Part shown: in pieces, positions 1 through 8,255 of the stretch
How the letters are laid out: each line of letters begins with the position of its first letter
How positions within the stretch are numbered: the stretch's first letter is position 1
Source: Helicobacter cinaedi CCUG 18818 = ATCC BAA-847
Lineage (GTDB): Bacteria > Campylobacterota > Campylobacteria > Campylobacterales > Helicobacteraceae
Direction of reading: 5' to 3'
Assembly: GCF_000155475.1 (NCBI RefSeq)
Contig: NZ_DS990391.1
Coordinates: forward strand, 378,889 to 431,306
DNA length: 52,418 nt
The notes under the pieces: generated by a model
Told to the model about the DNA's origin: nothing
What the model saw: only the letters and a program-made list of their open reading frames with translations
The model's database searches: none
Program-made: the position numbers and the translations under genes

Positions 1-130
1 CAATTTTTTCCCACACGCCATTTTTGGCAATCCAAAGCTCTTTTTCCTGATTAAAGGCAATTTCATTGATGTCCATTGATAAATATTTATCAAGCTTTCC
101 CAAAAGGGTTTCAAGTATTTTTGAACGCAT
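1..130 (-). CDS. virB11: VirB11-type secretion ATPase, N-terminal fragment (cut by window edge)
   Basis: Only the first 43 codons are present, read from an ATG at 130 off the left edge. The peptide begins MRSKILETLLGKL and continues with a segment around INEIAFNQEKELWI and NGVWEK. This resembles the N-terminal domain of VirB11/TrbB hexameric ATPases, where a predicted strand carrying 'E-I-x-I/F-N' is followed by a W near 'NG.W'. The Walker motifs lie outside the window, so the call rests on this short match and on position directly after virB8-virB10 genes in the same operon. The 67-residue upstream gene ends 8 bases before this start. Confidence 0.65.
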   Translation of the reverse strand, partial: MRSKILETLLGKLDKYLSMDINEIAFNQEKELWIAKNGVWEKI

Positions 131-138
131 AATTATCC

Positions 139-342
139 TTAGAGTTGTATTTGCTCATTAAGCTTTTTAATGCGTGCATACTTTTTCTCAACCTTGTCCT
201 GTAAAGCCTTTAGCTCTTTGACTTCCTTTTCTATCACAATCATTGTGCTAAACTTGCTTTTTTTCATATTAATATCCTCCATAAGAGCATTAATCTCATT
301 TGTGGATACACGGCTATTTGCTATGTTGTTTAACTCTTCCAT
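139..342 (-). CDS. 67-residue coiled-coil protein of the T4SS operon
   Basis: This small acidic/basic protein lies between the 582-residue secreted protein and virB11. It has no signal peptide or membrane segment. Residues from about 25 to the end are highly charged, with regularly spaced Leu, Ile and Val, giving a predicted coiled coil. The start is supported by an AAAGGAG ribosome-binding site 7 bases before the ATG. I do not recognise the family. A cytoplasmic adaptor or chaperone for a neighbouring secretion component is possible, inferred only from position and size. Confidence 0.6.
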   Translation of the reverse strand: MEELNNIANSRVSTNEINALMEDINMKKSKFSTMIVIEKEVKELKALQDKVEKKYARIKKLNEQIQL

Positions 343-397
343 TTGTTACTCCTTTGTTTAGATTTTTGCCTATTGAAACCGAGTTTGTGATGTGATT

Positions 398-417
398 CTA
401 TGTCATTTGTCCTCCTT
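398..417 (-). promoter_or_regulatory. Orphan strong Shine-Dalgarno followed by ATG-ACA-TAG
   Basis: On the minus strand AAGGAGG overlaps the stop codon of the 582-residue gene. Four bases later comes ATG, then ACA, then TAG. No other frame gives a convincing protein, although one frame stays open for about 25 codons without a start. It may be a two-codon minimal ORF or the relic of a lost small gene between the secreted protein and the 67-residue gene. Confidence 0.4.
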
Positions 418-2164
418 AAAATTTATAATTTAATTCGCTTGTGCAAGTCCAGCAGCTAAAATTTTGGCAATTTGCTCCTTTTTGATAAAAGTTTGTTATC
501 CAATCATTAAAATCTTTACTCAATTTTGTTTGCTCATCTTTGTAGAATCCCTCATTGAGTTCATAGTAATTAAGGGCTTTTTCATCAAGATTTAGAGTGT
601 TTTCTCCTATTTTTACTTCTCTAAATGTTTTCTTAAATGTAGCCCCACTCGGATCTTGGTTTTGTTTATATTCACTGCCATCAGGTCGCAAATACACCTT
701 GTATGAAGTTACATCTTTTAAAACATAGGTGGTTGTCCATTTGGTAGTTCCTAGATGATTTTGTCCGCAAGCAGTTCTCTCACATCTATCTAGATTCAAA
801 AATCCACATTTTTCTGTGTAAGTGTATGTGGTATTTTGCTTTTTATTAATTACAAAATCTTTAGGAGGCTCTCTACTGATTTCCTTTTCCTTATAAGTAG
901 AGCTTAAATCTTGATATTTCATTATGTATTCACTCTTTTTGCCCCCTTGCACTGAAAAATCACAGCTTGTAACAGGCACTTCTTTATAATCTACTTGGTC
1001 ATAAAATGTAATTTCTGTCCTTTTCTTACCTTGTAAAAGCACATCATCCATTTCCCAATCGCCACAAGCTTTTTCTACATAGTCAAACTCCGCATCAGTT
1101 TTTACGCCTTTTGTAATGTAGTGTTGCTCTTTTGTGTATGGATCTATATAGTATTGATTGACTATTCTTCTTGCTTTTTTGGTTTTGTCATTTTTTTCAT
1201 AATCCACTAGCTCTTCTTTGATATTGCCATAGGCGATACAATCTGTTGCCTCGTGGATTAGTCCATCAATGCCACGAAAGAGAATCTGCGTTACAAAAAA
1301 GCTTCCCTTTCCGCCTCCATAGTCTTTATCTGTTGTTTCTAGCTCACATCGTGTGTCATCTTTGTAGAGATCCACTCTGTATTCATCTCCAACTAAATCC
1401 ACGCAATCACCCACGGTCTGCACCTTGTTTTCATTATCTACATAGTAGAATTGTGTTTGTTTAATGGCTTTGCTATTTACAAAATCAAAGCGATACTCGC
1501 ATTTTGTGTCATCTCGCACTGCCATTTTCTCTACACAATTCCCATCTTTATCAACGATTGATAATATGATTTGATTTTCTAAAAATTCAGGCACTTTACA
1601 ATATTGAGCACTCCACTTTGAATCAGTTTGTGTGCCATCATCGCCTGTTGTAGTTGAGCTAATAGGAAGATATGGAATCTGTCCGGAGGGAGTTTGCCCT
1701 CCCACAGATATATTTCCTACACTTGAGCCTTGAGAGCCTTGAGGGCTTGAGCTTTGTTGAGATTGTTGAGCTTTTTTAGCTGCTTGATTATTGCTTTCCC
1801 CTTTAGCATCATTTTGCAATATTGTTGCAAACTCTTTAAACTCATTAGGATTTTCCCCTTTTAATGTAATAAGAGAGCCTTTTGGCAGCTTTGCATTTTC
1901 ACTTTTTAATTGCCTTACTATGCTGGGAGGTTGTTTAAGGGTAAAAAGTCTGCCATTTTGGCTTAATCTATCAATGCTAAAGACGACTTTCTTGTTATTT
2001 ACACGATATGTGCCTATGCCTTGCATTTTTTGATTATCGTATGTAATATTGGCAGTCAATGTGCCACTTGCATTTCTAAAGCTTATTTCATCTTCAAGAG
2101 CAATTTCTATCTTAGCATACGCTAAACTTAGGACTAACACTAAAACTAGAAGTAGCTTTTTCAT
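416..2164 (-). CDS. Secreted Cys-rich repeat protein of the T4SS operon
   Basis: The 582-residue product starts with a clear Sec signal peptide (K-K then a Leu/Val-rich core, likely cleaved after A-Y-A at residue 17). Residues 18-115 form one domain. Residues 120-180 are a Q/S/G-rich linker. The rest holds 14 cysteines, with repeated pairs at 222/254, 273/309 and 367/401. Each pair brackets a similar unit (charged residues, then an aromatic strand, then D-x-x near the second Cys). The C-terminus has C-x4-C-x2-C at 566-574. I do not recognise the family. Its place between virB10 and virB11 suggests an outer or surface part of the secretion machine, stabilised by disulfides. Confidence 0.75.
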   Translation of the reverse strand: MKKLLLVLVLVLSLAYAKIEIALEDEISFRNASGTLTANITYDNQKMQGIGTYRVNNKKVVFSIDRLSQNGRLFTLKQPPSIVRQLKSENAKLPKGSLITLKGENPNEFKEFATILQNDAKGESNNQAAKKAQQSQQSSSPQGSQGSSVGNISVGGQTPSGQIPYLPISSTTTGDDGTQTDSKWSAQYCKVPEFLENQIILSIVDKDGNCVEKMAVRDDTKCEYRFDFVNSKAIKQTQFYYVDNENKVQTVGDCVDLVGDEYRVDLYKDDTRCELETTDKDYGGGKGSFFVTQILFRGIDGLIHEATDCIAYGNIKEELVDYEKNDKTKKARRIVNQYYIDPYTKEQHYITKGVKTDAEFDYVEKACGDWEMDDVLLQGKKRTEITFYDQVDYKEVPVTSCDFSVQGGKKSEYIMKYQDLSSTYKEKEISREPPKDFVINKKQNTTYTYTEKCGFLNLDRCERTACGQNHLGTTKWTTTYVLKDVTSYKVYLRPDGSEYKQNQDPSGATFKKTFREVKIGENTLNLDEKALNYYELNEGFYKDEQTKLSKDFNDWITNFYQKGANCQNFSCWTCTSELNYKF

Positions 2165-2176
2165 TCATATCTCCTT

Positions 2177-3859
2177 TTATCTAATGGAATCTTCATAAGG
2201 ATCTTCCTCTGAAGTTGGTTTTTCTACCTCTTTAACTTCATTGAAGAATCTTGCGAGAGTCTCATTGTTTTTTGGTATGGGGATAAAAATATCCTGACTT
2301 GGAGCAATAAAGATTCGTGATCCCTCTCTAATTGTGATAATGGGCTGAATCTTAATTTGCTCTTGGATTATGCGTTGAATGATTGAAGAAACATCTTGTC
2401 GCATACCTGATAGGATTTGACTTTGCATATATGCGTTTGCAATGTCTGTATTGCTTGTTTTGTTGTCTGGATTCTGATTCATAGCATTAACCGCTAAAAG
2501 AAGTCCATTTGATAGGGTAGAAAGGCTAAGTGGTATGCCATAGCGTTCAAAATTGCGGCTATGCACTTCTCCTACCAAGCCATTATAACCTTTCACATCA
2601 GCACCTTTGGCATCTGTTAGCATAATGTTAATGCCTTGCGGCGTGATAATGCGTGTCCAAATAACTTGCAAGCGATATTCTCCTATCTTATTGTTGTTTT
2701 GATAAAAGCCAATAACTCTTGAGCCTTTAGGGATAAGCACAGCCCTCCCCATTGCTCCATAGATATTGGTTTCAACTTGTGCTACCACATTGCCGCCTAT
2801 TTGTGAGGATATGGGTCGCACTAAAAAGGCAGGAATCATTCTATCTGCCGTGATTGTTCTTAATAATTTATGCTCATTTGATCCCTCATCTTTGGCATCT
2901 AGGTTTGTAAAACTATCTACCCCGTATTCTTTGTTTTGCTGTTGTTCTTCAGGCTGGGGTATTTCAAAGCGTGAGGCAAGTAAATTATTAATTTTTTGTT
3001 GTTTTGGAGAGGCTTTTTTGCTATCAAACTTTTGATTTTCAACTGCTACGGCATCGCCTATAAGGTTTCCGTCCTCATCATAGAATAAATAAGGATTTTT
3101 TTGATTATTTGCTCCATTTTCATTTGTTGCATTCTCTTGTGAATTTTTATCTTTATCTTTCCCAAATGGGTCTCTTTTTCCCCTGCCTATGACATTGCCA
3201 TCTTTGTCTTGTGTTATAAAATTGCCATTTTCATCTTCTATAATCTTGTTACCATTCTTATCGGTGGTAATTCTTTTGCCATCATCTACAATAACCTTAT
3301 TTCCATCCTTATCATAGAAAACTAGATTGCCTTGCTCATCTCGTTTGACTTCCACGCCACTTTGGGAATATATCTTCTCTTCAGGTTTAAGATATTTTCT
3401 ATTGCCATTCTCATCTAAGGTGTAGGGTCTGCCTTGCTCATCAAGGTAGATTCTATTCCCATCTTTATCATAAAGTATGGGGTTACCATTTTCATCAAGC
3501 TCTATATTGTTGCCTTGTGCATCTTTTAAATCCTGCATTAGTCTTTTTTTCTTTTCTAATTCTTGCTGCATTTCTAATAATTTTTGTTGCTTTACTAACT
3601 CTTCTTGCATTGCTTTCATATCCGCATCTATTTGCGTGTAATTTTTTTTATTTTCTAATTCCTCCTTTTCTTTTTTGAGTTGCTCTATTTGTTTAGCCTT
3701 AGAATCTTGAAATAAATAATCTTCAAGCGGAAATTTGGTTTCAATCTCATCAATATCATCATCATTCTCACTTAGAGCCGCCAAAACAATAAACAGCCCC
3801 ACAAAAACGATGATAAAAATAATAAAAAACTTATTTTTTAAAAGCCCCATAAGATTCAT
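2177..3859 (-). CDS. virB10: VirB10/TrbI-type T4SS core protein with nonapeptide repeats
   Basis: VirB10 spans inner membrane, periplasm and outer membrane and links ATPase energy to the outer core. This 560-residue protein has a short cytoplasmic start, a membrane anchor at about 11-29, a predicted coiled coil at about 50-112, then an unusual run of D-x-x-G-N units spaced nine residues apart (about 113-224, one more at 261). The conserved TrbI domain covers about 340-535, recognisable from F-L-V-R-P and G-A-x-G-R-A-V-L-I-P-K-G-S-R. VirB10 family members are often near 380-420 residues, so the repeats account for the excess. The ATG follows the virB9 stop directly, indicating coupled translation. 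Confidence 0.92.
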   Translation of the reverse strand: MNLMGLLKNKFFIIFIIVFVGLFIVLAALSENDDDIDEIETKFPLEDYLFQDSKAKQIEQLKKEKEELENKKNYTQIDADMKAMQEELVKQQKLLEMQQELEKKKRLMQDLKDAQGNNIELDENGNPILYDKDGNRIYLDEQGRPYTLDENGNRKYLKPEEKIYSQSGVEVKRDEQGNLVFYDKDGNKVIVDDGKRITTDKNGNKIIEDENGNFITQDKDGNVIGRGKRDPFGKDKDKNSQENATNENGANNQKNPYLFYDEDGNLIGDAVAVENQKFDSKKASPKQQKINNLLASRFEIPQPEEQQQNKEYGVDSFTNLDAKDEGSNEHKLLRTITADRMIPAFLVRPISSQIGGNVVAQVETNIYGAMGRAVLIPKGSRVIGFYQNNNKIGEYRLQVIWTRIITPQGINIMLTDAKGADVKGYNGLVGEVHSRNFERYGIPLSLSTLSNGLLLAVNAMNQNPDNKTSNTDIANAYMQSQILSGMRQDVSSIIQRIIQEQIKIQPIITIREGSRIFIAPSQDIFIPIPKNNETLARFFNEVKEVEKPTSEEDPYEDSIR

Positions 3860-5245
3860 TTATTGTTTTGCCCTTTGTTGTTTCTCTTCTCTTTCTTTTG
3901 CCTTTTTTAACAGCTCTAATTCCCTTAAACGCTTACTATTATTGTAGATTTGCTCATTGATTTCTGCTTCGTTTGCCCCTGCATTTGTGCCTTTGGCTTT
4001 GTTATTTTGAATTTGAGGGCTAGAATCTTGAGATTCCGCACTCTTTTTTTGTTGTTTTGCCTTTTGTTGCTCCTGCTTTTGTTTCTTTGCATTCTTTTGG
4101 AGCTGTTGTTTTTGGAGCTGAAGTATTTTTTGTTTTTCTTCTTCACTATGTTGTTTTGGTATGGTTCTTACATCTTCATCAGGGAATTTTTCCTTTACGA
4201 TAAGTGGCTTATCTACTTTTCTAATGCAAATGTATTCATCTCCCATTTTTAAAGTCCATTTTTCGCTTAGATCTTCAGCAATGATGTAGTTGCCTACGAT
4301 TTTGACATTTACAGGATTATCATATCCATCCACGACTTTAAAGAGAACAGGGAATTTAGACATTGCATCTTCTCTATCAAATTTGAAGTAGGTATAATCA
4401 TTGTCGTTGAATATATCTATTGGCATCATTCTTACTGACATTGGGCTTTCTTCTTTGAGTAGCCATAATGTCTTCCAGCTTCGTGTGGCTTTTGGCACTT
4501 GGACATAGCCCCTTTTTATTTTGGCTTTTTCTATTTGAATCTTATTTACCCTATCGCCTATGCTGATAAATTCGCCATCATCCTCTTCTAGGGCTTCGTA
4601 TTCAATGCGTTTATATATGTTTTTATTTTTGTTTTTAGCCTTTTTGTTGTGTTCATCTTCTTCAAGATTTGTCATAGCAATTTTGCTGATACTTCTATCT
4701 TTGCTTACAAACACCGTGAATGCTGGGTCTCTTCTATTGGTAAAATGGGTTGAAAAGATATAAAAAGTATAAATTGTGCCGCTTTCGCCAATGACTGTGA
4801 GATTTGTATCTATGCCTATCATTTTTGGGCGGATAGTAATAATATTACTTAAATCCCATTTGTCTTTGCCAAGCTCTTTAAGCTCAAAGCCTTGTGGGTC
4901 GCCAAAAATGACTTGTGCGATTTTGTCATTATCAAACACAATAGTGGTTGTCATTGCGTATCTTGTGCGTATTTTATGCGTGTCGCCATCTCTATGGATA
5001 ATATTTACCGTGTTATCTTGTGGTTTGCGTTTAGGATTCCAAAAATGCTTTTGCACTGAATCTAAAAACATCATTTTGTTGTTTTCACTACTTGAATCTT
5101 CACGATTTTGAAAATCTTCATCGGCAAATACCGAGCCGTCCTCATCTACAAAAGTATTTTTTTGTGGCTCACTGAATGGAGATTCTGCGGCAAAAGTGGA
5201 GGCTGCAAAAATGCAAACTAAAAGATAGCGGTAAATATTTCTCAT
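3860..5245 (-). CDS. virB9: VirB9/CagX-type T4SS outer core protein
   Basis: The 461-residue product begins with a Sec signal peptide (cleavage near residue 19-20). The N-terminal VirB9 domain lies at about 70-185. The C-terminal beta-sandwich is at about 240-345 and contains the typical I-F-N-D-N-D-Y-T-Y-F-K-F segment. VirB9 proteins usually have about 270-300 residues. The excess is an acidic N-terminal stretch and a Q/K-rich, probably helical tail from about 365 to the end. It should assemble with VirB7 and VirB10 into the outer-membrane core. The 140-residue gene ends 2 bases upstream. Confidence 0.9.
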   Translation of the reverse strand: MRNIYRYLLVCIFAASTFAAESPFSEPQKNTFVDEDGSVFADEDFQNREDSSSENNKMMFLDSVQKHFWNPKRKPQDNTVNIIHRDGDTHKIRTRYAMTTTIVFDNDKIAQVIFGDPQGFELKELGKDKWDLSNIITIRPKMIGIDTNLTVIGESGTIYTFYIFSTHFTNRRDPAFTVFVSKDRSISKIAMTNLEEDEHNKKAKNKNKNIYKRIEYEALEEDDGEFISIGDRVNKIQIEKAKIKRGYVQVPKATRSWKTLWLLKEESPMSVRMMPIDIFNDNDYTYFKFDREDAMSKFPVLFKVVDGYDNPVNVKIVGNYIIAEDLSEKWTLKMGDEYICIRKVDKPLIVKEKFPDEDVRTIPKQHSEEEKQKILQLQKQQLQKNAKKQKQEQQKAKQQKKSAESQDSSPQIQNNKAKGTNAGANEAEINEQIYNNSKRLRELELLKKAKEREEKQQRAKQ

Positions 5246-5247
5246 TT

Positions 5248-5670
5248 TTATTCCTTTGATTGATTTGTATTCTCTTGTGATTTGTTTGTGTTTTCTTGTT
5301 CGTTGTTGTTTTGTGTGTCTTGTTGTGCTGTATCTCCACTATCATTTTGAGATTGTGTAGCCTTATTGTCATCTTGGGTTGCAGGTTCTAATTTATGTGT
5401 TTGACTAGGAGAAGAAGTATCTTCTTGGTCTTGCGTGCTTGTGCCAAACTTCTTTTGTGTTTTGTCATTAATAGAGCCTACAAGCCTTTTAACCTTATCC
5501 ATTTGCGTTGTTGCAAATGTTTTAAAGGCTTCTTTTGTCTCTTGATTTTCCTTATAATCATTGTAAGCTGCCTTGAATGAAAACTTATTTTTCTTTAATA
5601 CACTAAAGAGTGGCTTATATGTAAAAAAGCCTACTCCAATTATTGTGCCAACTAACATACTACCGATCAT
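5248..5670 (-). CDS. 140-residue membrane-anchored Q/N-rich T4SS protein
   Basis: This protein sits between virB8 and virB9. Residues 1-25 form one hydrophobic segment (M-I-G-S-M-L-V-G-T-I-I-G-V), followed by a Lys-rich helical region to about 75. The remaining half is low complexity, rich in Q, N, D, T and S. No conserved catalytic motif is visible and I do not recognise the family. One helix anchors it in the inner membrane. The tail resembles those on VirB8 and VirB9, suggesting the three could share an environment in the periplasm; that is inference. Confidence 0.7.
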   Translation of the reverse strand: MIGSMLVGTIIGVGFFTYKPLFSVLKKNKFSFKAAYNDYKENQETKEAFKTFATTQMDKVKRLVGSINDKTQKKFGTSTQDQEDTSSPSQTHKLEPATQDDNKATQSQNDSGDTAQQDTQNNNEQENTNKSQENTNQSKE

Positions 5671-5679
5671 TGTTACTCC

Positions 5680-6864
5680 TTATGAAAATGGATTTGGGGT
5701 TGGTTTAGCCCCATTATTTTGGTTTTGTGGGGTTTGAGATTGTGATTCTTGTATTTGACTTTGCTGTTCCTCCTTATTGTCTTGATTTTGTTTTTGCTTT
5801 TCTTTCATCTCTTGAATCTCTTTAAGCAAAACCTGCCTTTTTTCCCTTTCTGTAAGCTTTGAATACTCTTCATTGCTTATAGGGTTAGTGTTACTTTGTG
5901 TGGGTAGATTCTGCGGCTGTGGTTTTGGCTCATTATTTTGTCTTTGAGAGCTGTCGTTGTATTGGTATTGCCTTAAAAAGTCGTTACTATCGCTTTTATC
6001 TGCTTTTTTAATCTTTGATTTTTGCGTTTTAGGATCTACCTTGTTTTCTTCTTCAAGCTCTTTAATGGTTGCAATTTCTGTTACCGCATATTCTTGCACT
6101 TCAAAGCCTGTTGGGTTTTTTGGTAAGCTATCAAAATCAATATCAATAGTGTTGAATTTATACATTATTGTGATTTTGTAGCGTTTTTGACTTTGAATAA
6201 TGCCCTGTGATAGCAGAGTGATAGCTACTTCGGCATTGGCATAGCCATTTTTCCATTTAGCAATATTTACAATCTTTACTTCTCTTGTGAGATGACTATT
6301 GCCATAGACTGAATTTTCTTGTGCTACGATATTTTCAAACACTTTCCACACTTTGCCTGTGCTTTGCATTCTAATGACTTCATAGCGTTCTTCATCATCA
6401 AAGTGATTTATGGTTTCACGATTGATGATGTAAGAGCCAAGCAAGTTTCGTATAAGGGCTTCGTTGGCTGTGATAGTTTCATTAGCTTTTTCAATATGCA
6501 CAAAGTTTTGGGTGGCGTTTGAAAATCCCACAAGATAAGGCTCTTTCTCTTTTAAGGGAAAAAGAGTGATAATGAGTATAAGCTCAATCACAACAATGGC
6601 GATAAGCAATTTATTGAGATTAATAACAAAATCATAAGTCTTTTTTTCAGCAGCAAAAACGCTATTGGCATCTTGAATCGTGTCAAATATTGTTTCAAGC
6701 TTAATATGATGAGGCGTGTTCATCTTTTTAAGCTTACTTTTGAGACTTTCAAGATACTTAGGCATTGGTTTTTGCTCCTGTGTCTTTTGAAAGGTGTTTT
6801 CTATATCAATATAGCTTTCTTGAGACTTTTCTTGTGATTCTTGGGTTTTAATCTCTTCACTCAT
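5680..6864 (-). CDS. virB8: VirB8-type T4SS inner-membrane assembly factor
   Basis: VirB8 is a bitopic inner-membrane protein whose periplasmic NTF2-like domain nucleates the secretion complex. The 394-residue product has a cytoplasmic stretch of about 84 residues, one membrane helix (about 85-105, I-A-I-V-V-I-E-L-I-L-I-I), and a periplasmic domain at about 115-265 with the family's R-x-x-I-x-x-F and Y-K-F-N strands. The C-terminus from about 285 is a Q/N/P/K-rich extension absent from standard VirB8 (about 230 residues). The start codon follows the virB7 stop by five bases. Confidence 0.88.
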   Translation of the reverse strand: MSEEIKTQESQEKSQESYIDIENTFQKTQEQKPMPKYLESLKSKLKKMNTPHHIKLETIFDTIQDANSVFAAEKKTYDFVINLNKLLIAIVVIELILIITLFPLKEKEPYLVGFSNATQNFVHIEKANETITANEALIRNLLGSYIINRETINHFDDEERYEVIRMQSTGKVWKVFENIVAQENSVYGNSHLTREVKIVNIAKWKNGYANAEVAITLLSQGIIQSQKRYKITIMYKFNTIDIDFDSLPKNPTGFEVQEYAVTEIATIKELEEENKVDPKTQKSKIKKADKSDSNDFLRQYQYNDSSQRQNNEPKPQPQNLPTQSNTNPISNEEYSKLTEREKRQVLLKEIQEMKEKQKQNQDNKEEQQSQIQESQSQTPQNQNNGAKPTPNPFS

Positions 6865-6869
6865 TACAT

Positions 6870-7016
6870 TTATCCATTAATTTTTGTTTGTGGTAAGTCA
6901 AGACAAGCACAAGGGCTTTTTTTCATCTCGTATCTTTTAGAATCTCGCATAGCCGCACATCCAAAATGTGCAAAAATAACGCAGATTAAACAGAGAGTTG
7001 TAAGTATGTGTTTCAT
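6870..7016 (-). CDS. virB7: VirB7-type small lipoprotein
   Basis: This 48-codon gene lies between virB6 and virB8. It encodes MKHILTTLCLICVIFAHF then G-C-A-A. The signal sequence ends in a lipobox-like F-G-C with Cys20 as the probable lipidated residue, and two more cysteines lie at 36 and 38. VirB7 lipoproteins are about 45-55 residues and bind VirB9 at the outer membrane, sometimes through a disulfide. An AAAGGA site within the virB6 3' end precedes the ATG by five bases. Size, lipobox and position between virB6 and virB8 all agree. Confidence 0.82.
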   Translation of the reverse strand: MKHILTTLCLICVIFAHFGCAAMRDSKRYEMKKSPCACLDLPQTKING

Positions 7017-7019
7017 TTT

Positions 7020-8255
7020 TTATCCTTTTCCACTAAGTTTATTACCTAAGCCTTTAACAGCATTTGTTCCTGCTGATATACCTTTTGATAGAGCATTGTT
7101 TGTAAAATTACCTGCTTTGTTTTTATTTATTGCATCATTTGCTTTTTCTCCTAATTTGTTGCCTCCTAGTTTATTGGATAAGCCCATTGTGGCAATACCT
7201 GCTGCAGCATTGGCTATACCTCCTAAACCTCCACCTGCAGCTTGATAAGCTGCTTTGGCTGGAGCTGTTGCACTTGCTACACTTGCTGCTGCACCTGCAC
7301 CTGTTGCTAATGCCATAGCTCCTGTGGCAGCTGTTGCCATACCTTTGCCTACACTTGTGCTTGATCCCATAATATTGCTTAGAAAATCAGGAACTTGCTT
7401 GACTAAAAACACACATATAAAGCAGCCTATAATGCCTAGAGCTATATAACCCACTATTGTGGCTTGTTGTCCTGTTACTTGTATCATACTTGCATTTTCA
7501 AATGCTTTGTCATCAGGCATATTTGAAATGACATAATGAGAAACTTTTGTATTAAAGAATGCGATAGTTAGCACCATAGGCTTATACATTGTGAGTGTGA
7601 TAAGAAACATTATGTATTTGCCTATGAGTCCTCTTGTTTGAGGCAAGAATCCAAGAGCCACAATAATAATGCTTAAGCTTTTCCAAATCATTACTTGAAG
7701 TGAAGCTACAATAATTATAAATAGGACAAGGATTGTAAAAATAAGGGTGCATAAAAAATAAGCAATTCCTGCTAGAAGTTGAGAGATTGTGCCTTGCATA
7801 CCTGTAAAGCCAATGCTTATATTGACTTTTTCCAGAAGCTGTAAGCCTACATTAAGTGCTTGTTGGATAAGCACATCTATGCCCCCATTAAAATTCCCTG
7901 AACTTGCTTGGGGCTGTATGTGTGAGACTGCTCCTAGAATCTGTTTTGATATGGCATTTGAGGGATAATCTATAAGATAGCTAAAATATTGAAAATAAGT
8001 TTGTGGATTGTGCATAGCCCAATTAAACAATGCGAGATAGCAAAGCATTAAAACAATAGCAATCATTGTTTTAATTGTGAAAAGATCATTATCTTGCATT
8101 TTTTTGACTGCAAATGTAATGATAATTATCATACCAATGGCTGTAAATAGAATATGTATCTTTAAGACATTCACAAGTGAGGCTGTAAGACTTGTGCCAA
8201 AGCTACTTGCAATACTTTGGAATAAATCCATAATGAAGTTATATATATTAGGCAT
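7020..8255 (-). CDS. virB6: VirB6/TrbL-type polytopic T4SS membrane protein
   Basis: VirB6 forms the inner-membrane part of the translocation channel. The 411-residue product has at least six hydrophobic segments between about residues 25 and 290, including I-H-I-L-F-T-A-I-G-M-I-I-I-I and V-G-Y-I-A-L-G-I-I-G-C-F-I. It ends with an Ala/Gly-rich low-complexity tail of about 110 residues. The tail is likely cytoplasmic and unstructured. The ATG overlaps the virB4 end by eight bases, so translation is probably coupled. Confidence 0.85.
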   Translation of the reverse strand: MPNIYNFIMDLFQSIASSFGTSLTASLVNVLKIHILFTAIGMIIIITFAVKKMQDNDLFTIKTMIAIVLMLCYLALFNWAMHNPQTYFQYFSYLIDYPSNAISKQILGAVSHIQPQASSGNFNGGIDVLIQQALNVGLQLLEKVNISIGFTGMQGTISQLLAGIAYFLCTLIFTILVLFIIIVASLQVMIWKSLSIIIVALGFLPQTRGLIGKYIMFLITLTMYKPMVLTIAFFNTKVSHYVISNMPDDKAFENASMIQVTGQQATIVGYIALGIIGCFICVFLVKQVPDFLSNIMGSSTSVGKGMATAATGAMALATGAGAAASVASATAPAKAAYQAAGGGLGGIANAAAGIATMGLSNKLGGNKLGEKANDAINKNKAGNFTNNALSKGISAGTNAVKGLGNKLSGKG

